Shown: positions 1 to 9,452 of the stretch, one piece after another
How the letters are laid out: the number at the start of each line of letters is the position of its first letter
How positions within the stretch are numbered: position 1 is the stretch's first letter
Assembly (NCBI RefSeq): GCF_001668615.1
Contig: NZ_LZMC01000082.1
Coordinates: 1-64,000, forward strand
Direction of reading: 5' to 3'
DNA from: Mycobacterium sp. 1274761.0
Lineage (GTDB): Bacteria > Actinomycetota > Actinomycetes > Mycobacteriales > Mycobacteriaceae
Length of the DNA stretch: 64,000 bases
Made by a program: the position numbers and the translations under genes
The notes under the pieces: generated by a model
What the model saw: only the letters and a program-made list of their open reading frames with translations
The model's database searches: none
What the model was told of the DNA's origin: nothing

Positions 1-77
1 GACGCGCTCGGTATCGGTGAATTGCGCTGCCAGAAGCGCCATTCCGGGATGGTCGGGATTGTCCTCGTAGTGTGCCC
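1..77. repeat. Inverted repeat arm A (partner at 397-473)
   Basis: The reverse complement of 1-77 is identical, base for base as far as I can read it, to 397-473. Both copies encode the same RecG C-terminal residues. The left arm may continue beyond the window edge, because the plus-strand copy continues colinearly to the RecG stop codon. Confidence 0.9.
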
Positions 78-402
78 GGCAGAAGTCGCGCGCGCATTCG
101 ATGATGTCGCGGTGCTCGGACAACGATAGGAACCGTAGCGTGAGGGGGCGGCCGGACTGGTTGTAGCCCAGCACATCTCCCTCGCGACGCTCCTTCAGGT
201 CGAGGTCGGCAAGCGCAAACCCATCGAGCGTGCTCGCCACCGCCTTCAACCTTTCGCCCCCCTTGGACGCCTCGGGCAGCTTCGTGGCCAGCAGGCACAG
301 GCTGGCATGTTCCCCGCGGCCGATACGCCCGCGCAGCTGATGGAGCTGGCTGACGCCGAACCGGTCGGCGTCCATCACGAACATCACCGTCGCGTTGGGC
401 AC
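1..402 (-). CDS. recG: RecG helicase, C-terminal fragment (broken, runs off left edge)
   Basis: Read on the minus strand, this 134-codon segment encodes the end of the RecG helicase core: a helicase motif VI of the type QLRGRIGRG, followed by the RecG-typical region with LKERREGDVLG. RecG is the ATP-dependent helicase that remodels stalled replication forks and Holliday junctions. The reading frame is open across position 1, so the last few codons would lie outside the window. The upstream end does not continue into more RecG. At 397-402 the sequence folds back into a plus-strand copy of the RecG tail. The helicase motif upstream of VPNATVMF is therefore missing here, and the locus is either rearranged or mis-assembled. 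Identity as RecG is firm; the status of the gene is not. Confidence 0.85.
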   Translation of the reverse strand, partial: MPNATVMFVMDADRFGVSQLHQLRGRIGRGEHASLCLLATKLPEASKGGERLKAVASTLDGFALADLDLKERREGDVLGYNQSGRPLTLRFLSLSEHRDIIECARDFCRAHYEDNPDHPGMALLAAQFTDTERV

Positions 403-473
403 ACTACGAGGACAATCCCGACCATCCCGGAATGGCGCTTCTGGCAGCGCAATTCACCGATACCGAGCGCGTC
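397..473. repeat. Inverted repeat arm B (partner at 1-77)
   Basis: Plus-strand copy of the 77-base arm. The junction with the minus-strand recG fragment lies in the six bases GGGCAC (397-402), which fit both flanking sequences. On the minus strand they read as the VP of VPNATV, and on the plus strand they begin the copy of the RAHYED region. Microhomology of this kind is typical of a template-switch fold-back. Confidence 0.9.
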
Positions 474-494
474 GAATACCTGGATAAGTCATGA
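399..494 (+). pseudogene. recG: RecG C-terminal tail, 31 codons, detached from its gene
   Basis: This plus-strand piece encodes the last 31 residues of RecG (beginning AHYEDNPD and ending EYLDKS) and its TGA stop at 492-494. It has no start or helicase domain here because the sequence upstream is in the opposite orientation. The stop overlaps the ATG of the following gene (ATGA at 491-494). This shows that in the intact chromosome recG would run on the plus strand directly into the HNH gene, as it does in other mycobacteria. Confidence 0.8.
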
Positions 495-1201
495 GCCGCA
501 TACGGCTGATGTGGCTGGCGCTCGGCGTCACGGTAGCTGTTTTGGTGGCCATCCAGACGCTGGTCTCGGCGAACGAACGCGCCGCGTTGTTCGTCGCACA
601 GGCCGACGCACCCATCGTCGCTCCCGGTGTCGATGTCCTCGGCGGAATCCCGCAGATTCCGGTGCGGATCCGTGGATTCGACTATCGCAGAGCGGCATTC
701 GGTGAGTCGTGGACCGACGACAATTCTGCGCCTGGCGGTCACAACGGGTGCGACACGCGCAACGACATCCTCGACCGTGACCTGGTCGACAAGACTTACG
801 TGTCAATCAAGCGGTGTCCCCACGCCGTAGCGACCGGCACGCTGCACGATCCCTACACCAACGCGACGATCCCGTTCATGCGCGGCAACCAGACCGGCGC
901 CTCGGTGCAGATCGACCATATTGTTCCGTTGGCGCTGGCCTGGGATCTCGGTGCCCGGGACTGGCCCGACGACGTACGGCTGCGGTTCGCCAACGATCCG
1001 GCCAACCTGCTCGCCGTCGCGGGTCAACCCAATCAGGACAAGGGGGATTCCGAACCGGCGCTGTGGATGCCGCCCAACGTCGCATTCCGCTGTCAGTACG
1101 CCATTCAATTCATCGCGGTGCTGCGCGGTTACGGATTGCCCGTCGACGCGCCGTCGGCAGCCGTGTTGCACGACGCCGCCGCCACCTGTCCGACGGCCTG
1201 A
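491..1201 (+). CDS. Exported or membrane-anchored HNH-type nuclease-like protein (Rv2972c-like)
   Basis: This 236-residue protein starts with a hydrophobic segment at about residues 5-26 that should act as a signal anchor. The rest resembles the HNH nuclease domain of the GmrSD/DUF1524 type. It has GCDTRNDIL near Cys87, the metal-binding DHIVPL at Asp142-His143, and a late N-x-D-K...W-x-PP block. The ATG overlaps the recG stop by four bases, so the two genes are normally coupled. The equivalent gene next to recG in M. tuberculosis is annotated as an exported protein of unknown function. The nuclease fold is visible, but activity and substrate are inference. An extracytoplasmic location would make it unusual among HNH enzymes. 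Confidence 0.8.
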   Translation: MSRIRLMWLALGVTVAVLVAIQTLVSANERAALFVAQADAPIVAPGVDVLGGIPQIPVRIRGFDYRRAAFGESWTDDNSAPGGHNGCDTRNDILDRDLVDKTYVSIKRCPHAVATGTLHDPYTNATIPFMRGNQTGASVQIDHIVPLALAWDLGARDWPDDVRLRFANDPANLLAVAGQPNQDKGDSEPALWMPPNVAFRCQYAIQFIAVLRGYGLPVDAPSAAVLHDAAATCPTA

Positions 1202-1225
1202 GTTTGTCCTCGCGGGGAGCTGAAG

Positions 1226-2092
1226 TCAGCTGCCGGTGTAGGTGTCGGGATCGGGACGGAAGCGCGTGCCGTCGTCGAGCCCGTTGAGGGTCGCCATCTC
1301 ATCGTCGGTCAGCTCGAAATCGAACACCTCGAGGTTCGACCTCACCCGCTCTGGCGACGACGAGCGCGGAATCACCACGTTGCCCAGTTGAATGCTCCAC
1401 CGGATCAACACTTGTGCGGGCGTCTTGCCGTGACCCTCGGCGACCGAGACGATCGTCGGATTTTCCAGCAGCCTGCCGACGCCTAGCGGGCCGTAGGCCT
1501 CCGTGACGATCCCGCGGTCGCTGTGTACCCCGCGCAACGTCGACTGGTTGAGCAGGGGATGCAGCTCGATCTGGTTGACGGTCGGTGTCACGTACGACAG
1601 ATCGATGATGTTGGACAGGTGCTCCTCGTGGAAATTGGCCACGCCGATCGACCGGGTGTGCCCGACCGACTGAGACTTCATCAGCCCGCCCCAACTGTCG
1701 ATGTACTTGCCGTGCTCACCGGCGGGCCAGTGAATCAGGTAGAGATCGACGTAATCGAGCCCGAGCCGGTCCAGGCTCGCCTTGAGGGCGTCCTGCGACG
1801 ATTGGAATCCCTGATCGGACGTCGACAACTTGGTGGTGACGAACAGTTCCTCGCGGGGCACATCCGATGCGGCGATCGCGCGCCCGACCGCGGCCTCGTT
1901 GCCGTAGCTCGCTGCGGTGTCGATCAACCGATAACCCGCTTCCAGCGCCGCGGCCACCGCTTCCTCGGTCTCGGCATCCGACAGCTCGCCGACGCCCAGG
2001 CCGAGGACCGGCATGGTGTGGTTGTCGTTGAGCGTCACGGTAGGAATTGCAGCCGCCGAAGTCATGTCACCTATCCCTACTGAGTTGGCCAA
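1226..2092 (-). CDS. Aldo/keto reductase (Rv2971-like)
   Basis: This is an NADPH-dependent aldo/keto reductase of 288 residues, a normal length for the family. The catalytic tetrad is visible as Asp58, Tyr63 (DTAASYGNE), Lys88 (TTKL) and His121 (LIHWP). The C-terminal block [17 protein letters not shown] is the cofactor-binding region. It probably reduces aldehydes such as methylglyoxal; the real substrate cannot be read from sequence. A second start at Met10 (base 2065) gives [10 protein letters not shown] and is equally plausible. A decayed second copy lies just upstream at 2105-2337. Confidence 0.9.
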   Translation of the reverse strand: MANSVGIGDMTSAAAIPTVTLNDNHTMPVLGLGVGELSDAETEEAVAAALEAGYRLIDTAASYGNEAAVGRAIAASDVPREELFVTTKLSTSDQGFQSSQDALKASLDRLGLDYVDLYLIHWPAGEHGKYIDSWGGLMKSQSVGHTRSIGVANFHEEHLSNIIDLSYVTPTVNQIELHPLLNQSTLRGVHSDRGIVTEAYGPLGVGRLLENPTIVSVAEGHGKTPAQVLIRWSIQLGNVVIPRSSSPERVRSNLEVFDFELTDDEMATLNGLDDGTRFRPDPDTYTGS

Positions 2093-2104
2093 TGGAAGTT
2101 CCGT

Positions 2105-2337
2105 GGATCGGGTCCCGACCGAGTTCGCTACTCGGTCAGCGAAGGTTCGAACACGTCAACGTTGCTCACAATCCGCTCTGGGGATCACCGACTCCGGATG
2201 ACTATATTGCCGAGTTGGATATGCCACCTAATCAGTACCGGACGTTTCACCGCGCGGCTGACGCCAGCGTCGAGGCGGCGTTCTGCGATGGCGTTAGCAT
2301 CGGTCAGCGTCAGCGAGGGAAGCGAGGGAGAAGTCAT
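2105..2337 (-). pseudogene. Decayed aldo/keto reductase copy, internally deleted and frameshifted
   Basis: Minus-strand translation gives an N-terminal block MTSPSLPSLTLTDAN that resembles the start of the neighbouring reductase. After a few residues it jumps to VLIRWHIQLGNIVIRSR, which matches the cofactor-binding block near the C terminus of the intact gene. The frame then stops. In another frame [15 protein letters not shown] and RTRSGPDPR still match the parent tail. About 200 codons of the middle are missing and at least one frameshift is present. It sits head-to-tail with the intact gene at 1226-2092 and is best read as a tandem duplicate that has been lost. Confidence 0.75.
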
Positions 2338-2377
2338 TGGCTCCGAGTCTGCCACCGCAACCTGAGACCCCCGCGGC

Positions 2378-3460
2378 GTGAACACCGTCGCCGCGCGGCC
2401 CGACCTGCGGGACCGACTGCTCACGGTGACCGGCGGTCCGACGCTGCGTGCAGTCGCCCGGATGCCCGACAGCGTCAAGCGTGCGCTGCTGGGCGGGCGC
2501 TCGGTCAGCATCGACGGCAACACACTGGACACCACACTGCAGTTCGTGCTGACCGCACAGCGGCTCAGCGGCAGGGAAGGACTGATCCTCAGCCACCACG
2601 TGCCGACCGCGCGGAGGCGGCTGAACCTGACGGCATCGCGATTTCCCAGGCTCCACGTTGACGTGACGTCGACGGACTTCACGATCGAGGGTCCCGCCGG
2701 CGCGATTCCGGTCCGGCACTACCGTCCCCGCGACGGCCAGGGCGCGCCGCTTCTGGTCTTCTACCACGGTGGAGGCTTCGTCGTCGGCGGCCTGGAAACC
2801 CACGGCCACCTGTGCGAGCTCATCTGTCAGAACGCCGGTTTGCACGTGCTGTTCGTTGGTTACCGGCTTGCCCCCGAGCACAAGGCTCCCGCGGCGATCG
2901 ATGACGCCTACGCCGGCTATCTGTGGGCCCGCGAGCACGCCGCCGAACTCGGAGCCGACCCCCAGCGGGTGGCCGTCGGCGGCGACAGCGCAGGAGGCAA
3001 CCTGACCGCGGTGGTCACGCTGCGGTCGCGAGACGACGACGCACCGCGGCCCGCCCTACAACTGCTGTTGTATCCGGTCACCAACTTCGCCGGCCAGACC
3101 CGGTCCTACGGCCTGTTCGCCGAGGGGTTCTTCCTTCGTCGCCAGGACATGGAATTCGGCCGCGGCCATTACATCGGCGGCTCGGGCATCGACCCCGCCG
3201 ATCCCCGGGTGTCACCGCTGCTGGCCGACGATCTCGCCGGGCTGCCGCCGTCGATTCTGGTGACGACCGGCTTCGACCCGCTGCGCGACGAGGGCCGGTT
3301 GTACGCCGAGGCATTGCGCGCCGCGGGAAACTCGGTGGATTTCCGCGAGTACGGGTCACTGATTCACGCCTTCCCCAACTTCATGACGCTGGGCGGCGGC
3401 AGTGCGACCGCTATGGACGAGATCATCTCGGCGCTGCAAGAACATCTGAGCCGCAGCTGA
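2378..3460 (+). CDS. Hormone-sensitive-lipase family esterase (LipN-like)
   Basis: This is an alpha/beta hydrolase of the HSL group, 360 residues. It has the oxyanion motif HGGG at 130-133, the nucleophile Ser204 in GGDSAGG, Asp300 in GFDPLRDEG and His330 in SLIHAFPN. It should hydrolyse short-chain acyl esters in the cytoplasm. The N-terminal 100 residues, including SIDGNTLD, resemble LipN of M. tuberculosis, whose gene lies at the same place. GTG at 2378 is chosen because it gives the LipN-like length. No strong ribosome binding site is visible. Confidence 0.88.
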   Translation: MNTVAARPDLRDRLLTVTGGPTLRAVARMPDSVKRALLGGRSVSIDGNTLDTTLQFVLTAQRLSGREGLILSHHVPTARRRLNLTASRFPRLHVDVTSTDFTIEGPAGAIPVRHYRPRDGQGAPLLVFYHGGGFVVGGLETHGHLCELICQNAGLHVLFVGYRLAPEHKAPAAIDDAYAGYLWAREHAAELGADPQRVAVGGDSAGGNLTAVVTLRSRDDDAPRPALQLLLYPVTNFAGQTRSYGLFAEGFFLRRQDMEFGRGHYIGGSGIDPADPRVSPLLADDLAGLPPSILVTTGFDPLRDEGRLYAEALRAAGNSVDFREYGSLIHAFPNFMTLGGGSATAMDEIISALQEHLSRS

Positions 3461-3494
3461 CAAGCGGCGTGAACCGCGCCGGTACCCTTGTCCC

Positions 3495-4265
3495 GTGGCC
3501 ACGAAACCCAAGAAAAACGCCCGCTACGACCTCAACGCCGCTGATCGCCGGCGCAACCGTTTGATCCAGGTCGGGCTGACCGCGATCGTGGTGCTGCTCG
3601 GCGTCGGGTTGGTGCTCTACATCGTGATGGGCGGCGAGAAGAAACCGGCCTCGGGTGAGGTCAAGTCCATCCGGGTGGCGTCGGATTCGGTCATCACCAA
3701 GGAGGGCACCACGGAGCCCAAGGTGGTGCTCAGCATGTTCGAGGACTTCCTGTGCCCGGCATGCGGCAACTTCGAGAAGAACTTCGGCCCGACGGTGAAC
3801 AAGCTCATCGACACCGGTGCCGTGGCCGCCGACTATTACATGGTCTCCATCCTCGATCGGGCCGGCGACGGATACTCATCGCGCGCGTCCAACGCGGCCT
3901 ACTGCGTGGCCGACGAATCGATAGACGCGTTCCGGCGCTTCCACGCCGCCCTTTACGCCCAGCAGCCCGAGGAAAACGTCGGGCCGTTCCCCGACAACGC
4001 CCGCCTGATCGAGATCGCCCGCCAGGCCGGCGCCGGCGGCGGCGTGCCGGACTGCATCAACAAGGGCCGCTACGTCGAGATGGCCCAGGGCCTCGCGGCC
4101 GCGGCCGGCGTCCAGTCCACCCCGACCATCAAGATCAACGGTGAGGAATACAAGCTCGACACACCGCAGGCGCTGGTCGACAAGATCAAGGGAATCGTCG
4201 GCGACGTGCCCGGCCTGGTGGCGTTGCCGCCCAACCCTGACCGCAAGGCGCCGGCCGCGCCGTGA
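3495..4265 (+). CDS. Membrane-anchored DsbA-like thiol-disulfide oxidoreductase
   Basis: This 256-residue protein has a basic cytoplasmic N terminus, one membrane segment at about 24-45 and an extracytoplasmic thioredoxin-fold domain. The redox motif is Cys87-Pro-Ala-Cys90 and the cis-proline loop is visible as STPTIKI. It should introduce disulfides into exported proteins. The next gene, a VKOR homologue, overlaps its stop by four bases (GTGA) and is the expected partner that re-oxidises it. The pair and its place before pca match Rv2969c-Rv2968c. Start GTG 3495. Confidence 0.9.
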   Translation: MATKPKKNARYDLNAADRRRNRLIQVGLTAIVVLLGVGLVLYIVMGGEKKPASGEVKSIRVASDSVITKEGTTEPKVVLSMFEDFLCPACGNFEKNFGPTVNKLIDTGAVAADYYMVSILDRAGDGYSSRASNAAYCVADESIDAFRRFHAALYAQQPEENVGPFPDNARLIEIARQAGAGGGVPDCINKGRYVEMAQGLAAAAGVQSTPTIKINGEEYKLDTPQALVDKIKGIVGDVPGLVALPPNPDRKAPAAP

Positions 4266-4885
4266 CGTTCACCGCGGATGACGCCGCCGAGGCCGCCGAG
4301 GGCACGCGGTCATGTGTCGCGGTGCCCACCTCCAGCGCGGTATATGTGCTGGTCGCGGGGGTACTCGGGCTGGCGGCCGCGCTCGCGCTCACGGTCGAGA
4401 AGATCGAGATCCTGATCGACCCGAACTACGTGCCGTCCTGCAGCATCAACCCGGTGCTCTCCTGCGGTTCGGTGATGGTGACTCCGCAGGCGTCGGCGTT
4501 CGGCTTTCCGAATTCGCTGATCGGCATCGTGTCGTTCACCATCGTCGTCGTGACCGGTGTGCTGGCGATCGCCAAGGTGCGGCTGCCCCGCTGGTACTGG
4601 GGCGGCCTTGCCCTCGGCACGCTGCTGGGCGTCGCGTTCATTCACTGGCTGATCTTCCAGAGCCTGTACCGCATCGGCGCGTTGTGCCCGTACTGCATGG
4701 TCGTATGGGCGGTGACCATCCCGCTTCTGGTGGTGGTGGCCGCTCTCGCGCTGCAGCCCCACCTTGACGGTGGTGTGGTAGGAGTCGTCTACCAGTGGCG
4801 CTGGTCGCTGGTCACCCTGTGGTTCACCGCGCTGATCCTGATGATCCTGGTGCGGTTCTGGAGCTACTGGTCGACGCTTTCCTAG
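4262..4885 (+). CDS. VKOR family quinone-linked disulfide reoxidase
   Basis: This is a polytopic membrane protein of 207 residues with about five hydrophobic segments. It shows the two VKOR cysteine pairs: Cys60/Cys68 in the first loop and the CPYC active site at 142-145. VKOR homologues replace DsbB in mycobacteria and pass electrons from DsbA to quinone. The GTG start overlaps the stop of the DsbA-like gene, so the two are translationally coupled. Confidence 0.92.
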   Translation: MTFTADDAAEAAEGTRSCVAVPTSSAVYVLVAGVLGLAAALALTVEKIEILIDPNYVPSCSINPVLSCGSVMVTPQASAFGFPNSLIGIVSFTIVVVTGVLAIAKVRLPRWYWGGLALGTLLGVAFIHWLIFQSLYRIGALCPYCMVVWAVTIPLLVVVAALALQPHLDGGVVGVVYQWRWSLVTLWFTALILMILVRFWSYWSTLS

Positions 4886-4915
4886 CCGCTTCGACGTGGG
4901 CGTTAGGGTTCTTGG

Positions 4916-7900
4916 GTGATCTCGAAAATCCTGGTGGCCAATCGCGGTGAGATCGCGATCCGTGCGTTTCGCGCCGCCTACGAGATGGGGATCACCACCG
5001 TCGCGGTGTATCCGTACGAAGATCGCAATTCCCAGCATCGGTTGAAGGCCGACGAGTCGTATCAGATCGGGGAGACGGGCCACCCGGTTCGCGCCTATCT
5101 GTCGGTCGACGAGATCATCCGCGTCGCCAAGCAGGCGGGCTGCGACGCCGTATACCCCGGCTACGGGTTCTTGTCGGAGAACCCCGATCTCGCCGCTGCC
5201 TGCGCCGAGGCCGGCATCACGTTCGTCGGACCCAGCGCCGAAGTCTTGGAGCTGACGGGCAACAAGGCGCGCGCGATCGAGGCCGCCCGCGCGGCGGGCC
5301 TGCCTGTCCTGAAGTCTTCGCAGCCCAGTTCGTCGGTCGACGAACTCGTCGAGGCTGCCGCGGGGATGGACTTTCCGTTGTTCGTCAAGGCGGTGTCCGG
5401 CGGTGGCGGCCGCGGCATGCGCCGAGTCGCCGATGCTGCTGCCCTACCCGAGGCGATCGAAGCCGCCAGCCGCGAGGCGGAGTCGGCGTTCGGCGACCCG
5501 ATGGTCTATCTCGAGCAGGCGGTGCTCAACCCGCGCCACATCGAGGTGCAGATCCTGGCCGATACCCACGGCAACGTCATGCACCTGTTCGAACGTGATT
5601 GCAGCGTGCAGCGCCGCCACCAGAAGGTCATCGAGCTGGCACCCGCCCCGAACCTGCCCGAGCAGCTGCGCGAGAAGATCTGCGCCGACGCCGTCGCGTT
5701 CGCCCGCCAAATCGACTACTCGTTCGCGGGCACCGTCGAATTCCTACTCGACGAGCGCGGCCACCACGTGTTCATCGAGATGAATCCACGAATCCAGGTG
5801 GAGCACACCGTCACCGAGGAGATCACCGACGTCGACCTGGTCGCCAGCCAGATGCGAATCGCCGACGGGGAAACCCTCGACCAGCTCGGGTTGACTCAAG
5901 ACACGCTGGTGCTGCACGGGGCTGCTCTGCAATGCCGGATCACCACCGAGGACCCTGCCAACGGCTTCCGGCCCGACACCGGCCGCATCACCGGGTACCG
6001 CTCACCGGGCGGTGCCGGTATCCGCCTCGACGGCGGTACCAATCTCGGTGCGGAGATCAGCGCGCATTTCGATTCGATGCTGGTGAAGCTCACCTGCCGC
6101 GGACGCGACTTTCCCGCGGCGATCGCCCGCGCCCGCCGCGCACTCGCCGAATTCCGGATCAGGGGCGTATCGACGAACATTCCGTTCCTGATGGCCGTGG
6201 TGAACGACCCCGACTTCCGGGCGGGCCGGATCACCACCTCGTTCATCGATCAGCGGCCCTACCTGCTGACCGCGCGCACACCTGCCGACCGCGGCACGAA
6301 GATCCTCAACTACCTCGCGGAAGTGACGGTGAACCAGCCGCACGGTCCGCGGCCGTCGACGGTCTATCCGCACGACAAGCTGCCGCAGATCGACCTGGAG
6401 GCGGCGCCGCCCAAGGGAAGCAAACAGGCGCTGGACGAGCTGGGACCCGAGGGGTTCGCACACTGGATGCGCGACTCGCCTGCGGTCGGGGTCACCGACA
6501 CCACCTTCCGGGATGCGCACCAGTCGCTGCTCGCGACGCGGCTGCGCACCAACGGCCTGTTGATGGTGGCGCCGTATGTGGCGCGGATGATGCCGCAGCT
6601 GCTGTCGATCGAATGCTGGGGTGGGGCGACTTACGATGTGGCGCTTCGCTTTTTGAAGGAGGACCCGTGGGAGCGGCTGTCTGCGCTTCGGGAAGCCGTG
6701 CCCAACATCTGTCTGCAGATGCTGCTGCGCGGACGCAACACCGTCGGCTACACGCCGTACCCGGAAGTCGTCACCAAAGCATTCGTGGAGGAGGCGACGG
6801 CCACCGGGATCGACATCTACCGCATCTTCGATGCGCTCAACAACGTCGAGTCGATGCGGCCCGCGATCGACGCCGTGCGCGAAACCGGTTCCGCCATCGC
6901 TGAAGTCGCGATGAGCTACACCGGCGATCTTTCCGATCCCAGCGAGAAGCTCTACACGCTGGACTACTACCTGAAGCTGGCCGAGCAGATCGTCGACGCG
7001 GGTGCCCATGTGCTGGCGATCAAGGACATGGCCGGGCTGCTGCGACCGCAGGCCGCCACGGCGTTGGTTTCGGCGCTGCGATCGCGGTTCGATCTGCCGG
7101 TGCACGTGCACACCCACGACACCCCCGGCGGTCAGCTGGCGACTTACCTCGCGGCTTGGCAGGCGGGGGCCAGCGCGGTGGACGGAGCGGCGGCGCCGCT
7201 TGCCGGCACCACCAGCCAACCCGCGTTGAGTTCGATCGTCGCCGCCACCGCGCACACCGAATACGACACCGGCTTGTCGCTGGCTGCGGTGTGCGAGCTC
7301 GAGCCATATTGGGAAGCGCTGCGAAAGGTATACGCGCCCTTCGATGTTGCCGCAGCCGGCCCTCCTGCGCCGACGGGGCGCGTGTATCGGCACGAGATTC
7401 CCGGTGGCCAGCTGAGCAACCTGCGTCAGCAGGCCATTGCGCTCGGGTTGGGGGACCGGTTCGAAGAAATCGAGGAAAGCTATGCGGGAGCCGACCGGAT
7501 TCTCGGCCGGCTGGTTAAGGTGACGCCGTCGTCGAAGGTGGTCGGCGACCTCGCGCTGGCATTGGTCGGCGCCGGTGTGACCGCCGACGAATTCGCCTCT
7601 GACCCTGCGCGATTCGACATTCCGGACTCGGTCATCGAGTTCCTGCGGGGCGAGTTGGGCGACCCGCCCGGCGGCTGGCCTGAACCGCTGCGCACCAAGG
7701 CGTTGGCGGGCAGGCCGCCTGCGAAGCCGACCGAGGAGCTCACCGCCGACGACGAGACGGTGCTGGCCACGCCGGGTCCCGAGCGTCAGGCGTGTCTCAA
7801 CCGGTTGCTATTCCCTGGTCCGACAAAGGAATTCGATGCCCATCGCGATCAGTACGGTGATACCTCGAGCTTGTCGGCCAACCAGTTCTTCTACGGCCTG

Positions 7901-8308
7901 CGGCGCGGCGACGAGCATCGGGTGACGCTCGAGCGCGGCGTCGAACTGCTGATCGGGCTGGAGGCCATCTCCGAACCCGACGAGCGCGGCATGCGCACCG
8001 TCATGTGCATCCTCAACGGACAACTGCGTCCGGTGCTGGTCCGCGACCGCAGCATCGCCAGCGAGGTACCCACCGCCGAGAAGGCCGACCGGGCCAATCC
8101 CGACCATGTCGCCGCGCCGTTCGCGGGCGTGGTCACCGTCGCCGTCACCGACGGCGACACCGTCGAGGCCGGCCAGACCGTCGCAACCATCGAGGCGATG
8201 AAGATGGAGGCGGCCATCACTGCGCCCAAGGCCGGCACCGTCGAGCGGATCGCGGTATCGACGACGGCACAGGTCGAAGGCGGTGACCTGCTGGTGGTGG
8301 TGAGCTGA
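4916..8308 (+). CDS. pca: Pyruvate carboxylase
   Basis: This single-chain pyruvate carboxylase of 1130 residues carboxylates pyruvate to oxaloacetate for anaplerosis and gluconeogenesis. Domains in order: biotin carboxylase (about 1-450, with the glycine-rich SGGGGRGMR loop), carboxyltransferase (about 525-800) and a C-terminal biotinyl domain. In the carboxyltransferase, Asp533 in TFRDAHQS, the HVHTHD motif and Lys703 in AIKDMAG are visible. The biotin attachment site is Lys1096 in EAMKMEA. Length agrees with actinobacterial enzymes. GTG 4916 begins [14 protein letters not shown], the universal start of the family. It is followed with a four-base overlap by rsmD. Confidence 0.96.
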   Translation: MISKILVANRGEIAIRAFRAAYEMGITTVAVYPYEDRNSQHRLKADESYQIGETGHPVRAYLSVDEIIRVAKQAGCDAVYPGYGFLSENPDLAAACAEAGITFVGPSAEVLELTGNKARAIEAARAAGLPVLKSSQPSSSVDELVEAAAGMDFPLFVKAVSGGGGRGMRRVADAAALPEAIEAASREAESAFGDPMVYLEQAVLNPRHIEVQILADTHGNVMHLFERDCSVQRRHQKVIELAPAPNLPEQLREKICADAVAFARQIDYSFAGTVEFLLDERGHHVFIEMNPRIQVEHTVTEEITDVDLVASQMRIADGETLDQLGLTQDTLVLHGAALQCRITTEDPANGFRPDTGRITGYRSPGGAGIRLDGGTNLGAEISAHFDSMLVKLTCRGRDFPAAIARARRALAEFRIRGVSTNIPFLMAVVNDPDFRAGRITTSFIDQRPYLLTARTPADRGTKILNYLAEVTVNQPHGPRPSTVYPHDKLPQIDLEAAPPKGSKQALDELGPEGFAHWMRDSPAVGVTDTTFRDAHQSLLATRLRTNGLLMVAPYVARMMPQLLSIECWGGATYDVALRFLKEDPWERLSALREAVPNICLQMLLRGRNTVGYTPYPEVVTKAFVEEATATGIDIYRIFDALNNVESMRPAIDAVRETGSAIAEVAMSYTGDLSDPSEKLYTLDYYLKLAEQIVDAGAHVLAIKDMAGLLRPQAATALVSALRSRFDLPVHVHTHDTPGGQLATYLAAWQAGASAVDGAAAPLAGTTSQPALSSIVAATAHTEYDTGLSLAAVCELEPYWEALRKVYAPFDVAAAGPPAPTGRVYRHEIPGGQLSNLRQQAIALGLGDRFEEIEESYAGADRILGRLVKVTPSSKVVGDLALALVGAGVTADEFASDPARFDIPDSVIEFLRGELGDPPGGWPEPLRTKALAGRPPAKPTEELTADDETVLATPGPERQACLNRLLFPGPTKEFDAHRDQYGDTSSLSANQFFYGLRRGDEHRVTLERGVELLIGLEAISEPDERGMRTVMCILNGQLRPVLVRDRSIASEVPTAEKADRANPDHVAAPFAGVVTVAVTDGDTVEAGQTVATIEAMKMEAAITAPKAGTVERIAVSTTAQVEGGDLLVVVS

Positions 8309-8868
8309 CCCGCATCATCGCCGGAGTATTCGGCGGCCGGCGGATCGCGGTGCCCGCGCGGGGCACCCGCCCCACCACCGACCGGGTTCGCGAGTCGTTG
8401 TTCAACGTGCTGGCCGCACGCGTGGACCTGGCCGGTGTTGCCGTGCTCGATCTGTACGCGGGGTCGGGGGCGCTCGGGTTGGAGGCGCTGTCGCGCGGTG
8501 CGGCCACCGCGTTGCTCGTCGAGTCGGATCACAGGGCCGCGGCCATCATCGAGCAGAACATCAAGACGCTCGGCGTGACGGGTGCGAGGGTGCACCGCGG
8601 CGCGGTGGCCTCGGTGCTCGCCGCAGGCACCGACGCGCCGGTCGATGTGGTTTTCGCCGACCCCCCGTACGCCGTCGCGGCCGACGAGCTGGGCGACGTG
8701 CTCACCGCCCTCGCCGCCCGCGGCTGGACCACCGAGGGCACCGTCGTCGTCGTCGAACGCAGCGCATCGGGGCCCGAGCTGAGCTGGCCGCTGGGCTGGC
8801 AACCGTGGCAGGCCCGGCGCTACGGCGACACCCGCCTCGAGATGGCCGTCGCAACCGGTCGGGTCTGA
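8305..8868 (+). CDS. rsmD: 16S rRNA (guanine966-N2)-methyltransferase
   Basis: This is a SAM-dependent methyltransferase with the SAM motif [18 protein letters not shown] and the catalytic DPPY motif. The conserved family opening [12 protein letters not shown] lies upstream of the first conventional start (GTG 8350). The only in-frame codon that can include it is CTG 8305-8307, because a TGA closes the frame at 8284. I therefore propose a CTG start overlapping the pca stop (CTGA). The protein would be 187 residues. If GTG 8350 is used, it loses the conserved N-terminal strand. Function is well supported; the start is the uncertain part. Confidence 0.85.
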   Translation: MTRIIAGVFGGRRIAVPARGTRPTTDRVRESLFNVLAARVDLAGVAVLDLYAGSGALGLEALSRGAATALLVESDHRAAAIIEQNIKTLGVTGARVHRGAVASVLAAGTDAPVDVVFADPPYAVAADELGDVLTALAARGWTTEGTVVVVERSASGPELSWPLGWQPWQARRYGDTRLEMAVATGRV

Positions 8869-8892
8869 GCTGCCCTGATAGCGTCTCGACCC

Positions 8893-9369
8893 ATGAGCGG
8901 CGCGGTATGCCCGGGATCCTTCGACCCGGTGACCCTCGGCCATATCGACGTCTTCGAGCGCGCGGCCGCCCAGTTCGACGAGGTCGTGGTGGCTGTCCTC
9001 GTCAACCCCAACAAGAAGGGGATGTTCGACGTCGACGAACGCATCGCGATGATCGAGGAGTCGACGACGCACCTGCCGAACCTGCGCGCCGAATCGGGCC
9101 AGGGCCTAGTCGTCGACTTCGCGAAGGCCTTGGGCTTGACTGCGATCGTCAAGGGTCTGCGGACCGGTACCGATTTCGAATACGAGCTGCAGATGGCGCA
9201 GATGAACAAGCACATCGCCGGGGTGGACACGTTCTTCGTCGCCACCACGCCGCGGTATTCCTTCGTGTCGTCGTCGCTGGCCAAGGAAGTGGCATCGCTC
9301 GGCGGAGACGTCTCTGAGCTGCTGCCCGATCCGGTCAACGTGCGCCTGCGCGACAAGCTCAAGGGTTAA
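8893..9369 (+). CDS. coaD: Phosphopantetheine adenylyltransferase
   Basis: This is the penultimate enzyme of coenzyme A synthesis, transferring AMP from ATP to 4'-phosphopantetheine. It is 158 residues, normal for the family. It carries the nucleotidyltransferase motif at 14-17 (TLGH, His17), [15 protein letters not shown], and the C-terminal [11 protein letters not shown] that replaces the ISSTxxR motif. It follows rsmD by 24 bases, the usual rsmD-coaD pairing. Confidence 0.96.
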   Translation: MSGAVCPGSFDPVTLGHIDVFERAAAQFDEVVVAVLVNPNKKGMFDVDERIAMIEESTTHLPNLRAESGQGLVVDFAKALGLTAIVKGLRTGTDFEYELQMAQMNKHIAGVDTFFVATTPRYSFVSSSLAKEVASLGGDVSELLPDPVNVRLRDKLKG

Positions 9370-9452
9370 CCTGCCGCACGCTCGGGTAGCCCTGGGGTGG
9401 CGCGACAGCCCCTCTGCGCCCATCAGCCCATAAATATCGGAGGTAGTTCCCT

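Noticed and set aside
6002..7393. Long minus-strand open frame opposite pyruvate carboxylase
   Set aside because: It is a high-GC shadow of pca with arginine- and glycine-rich composition and no domain. Several similar antisense frames over smc, ftsY, ffh and glnD were dropped for the same reason.
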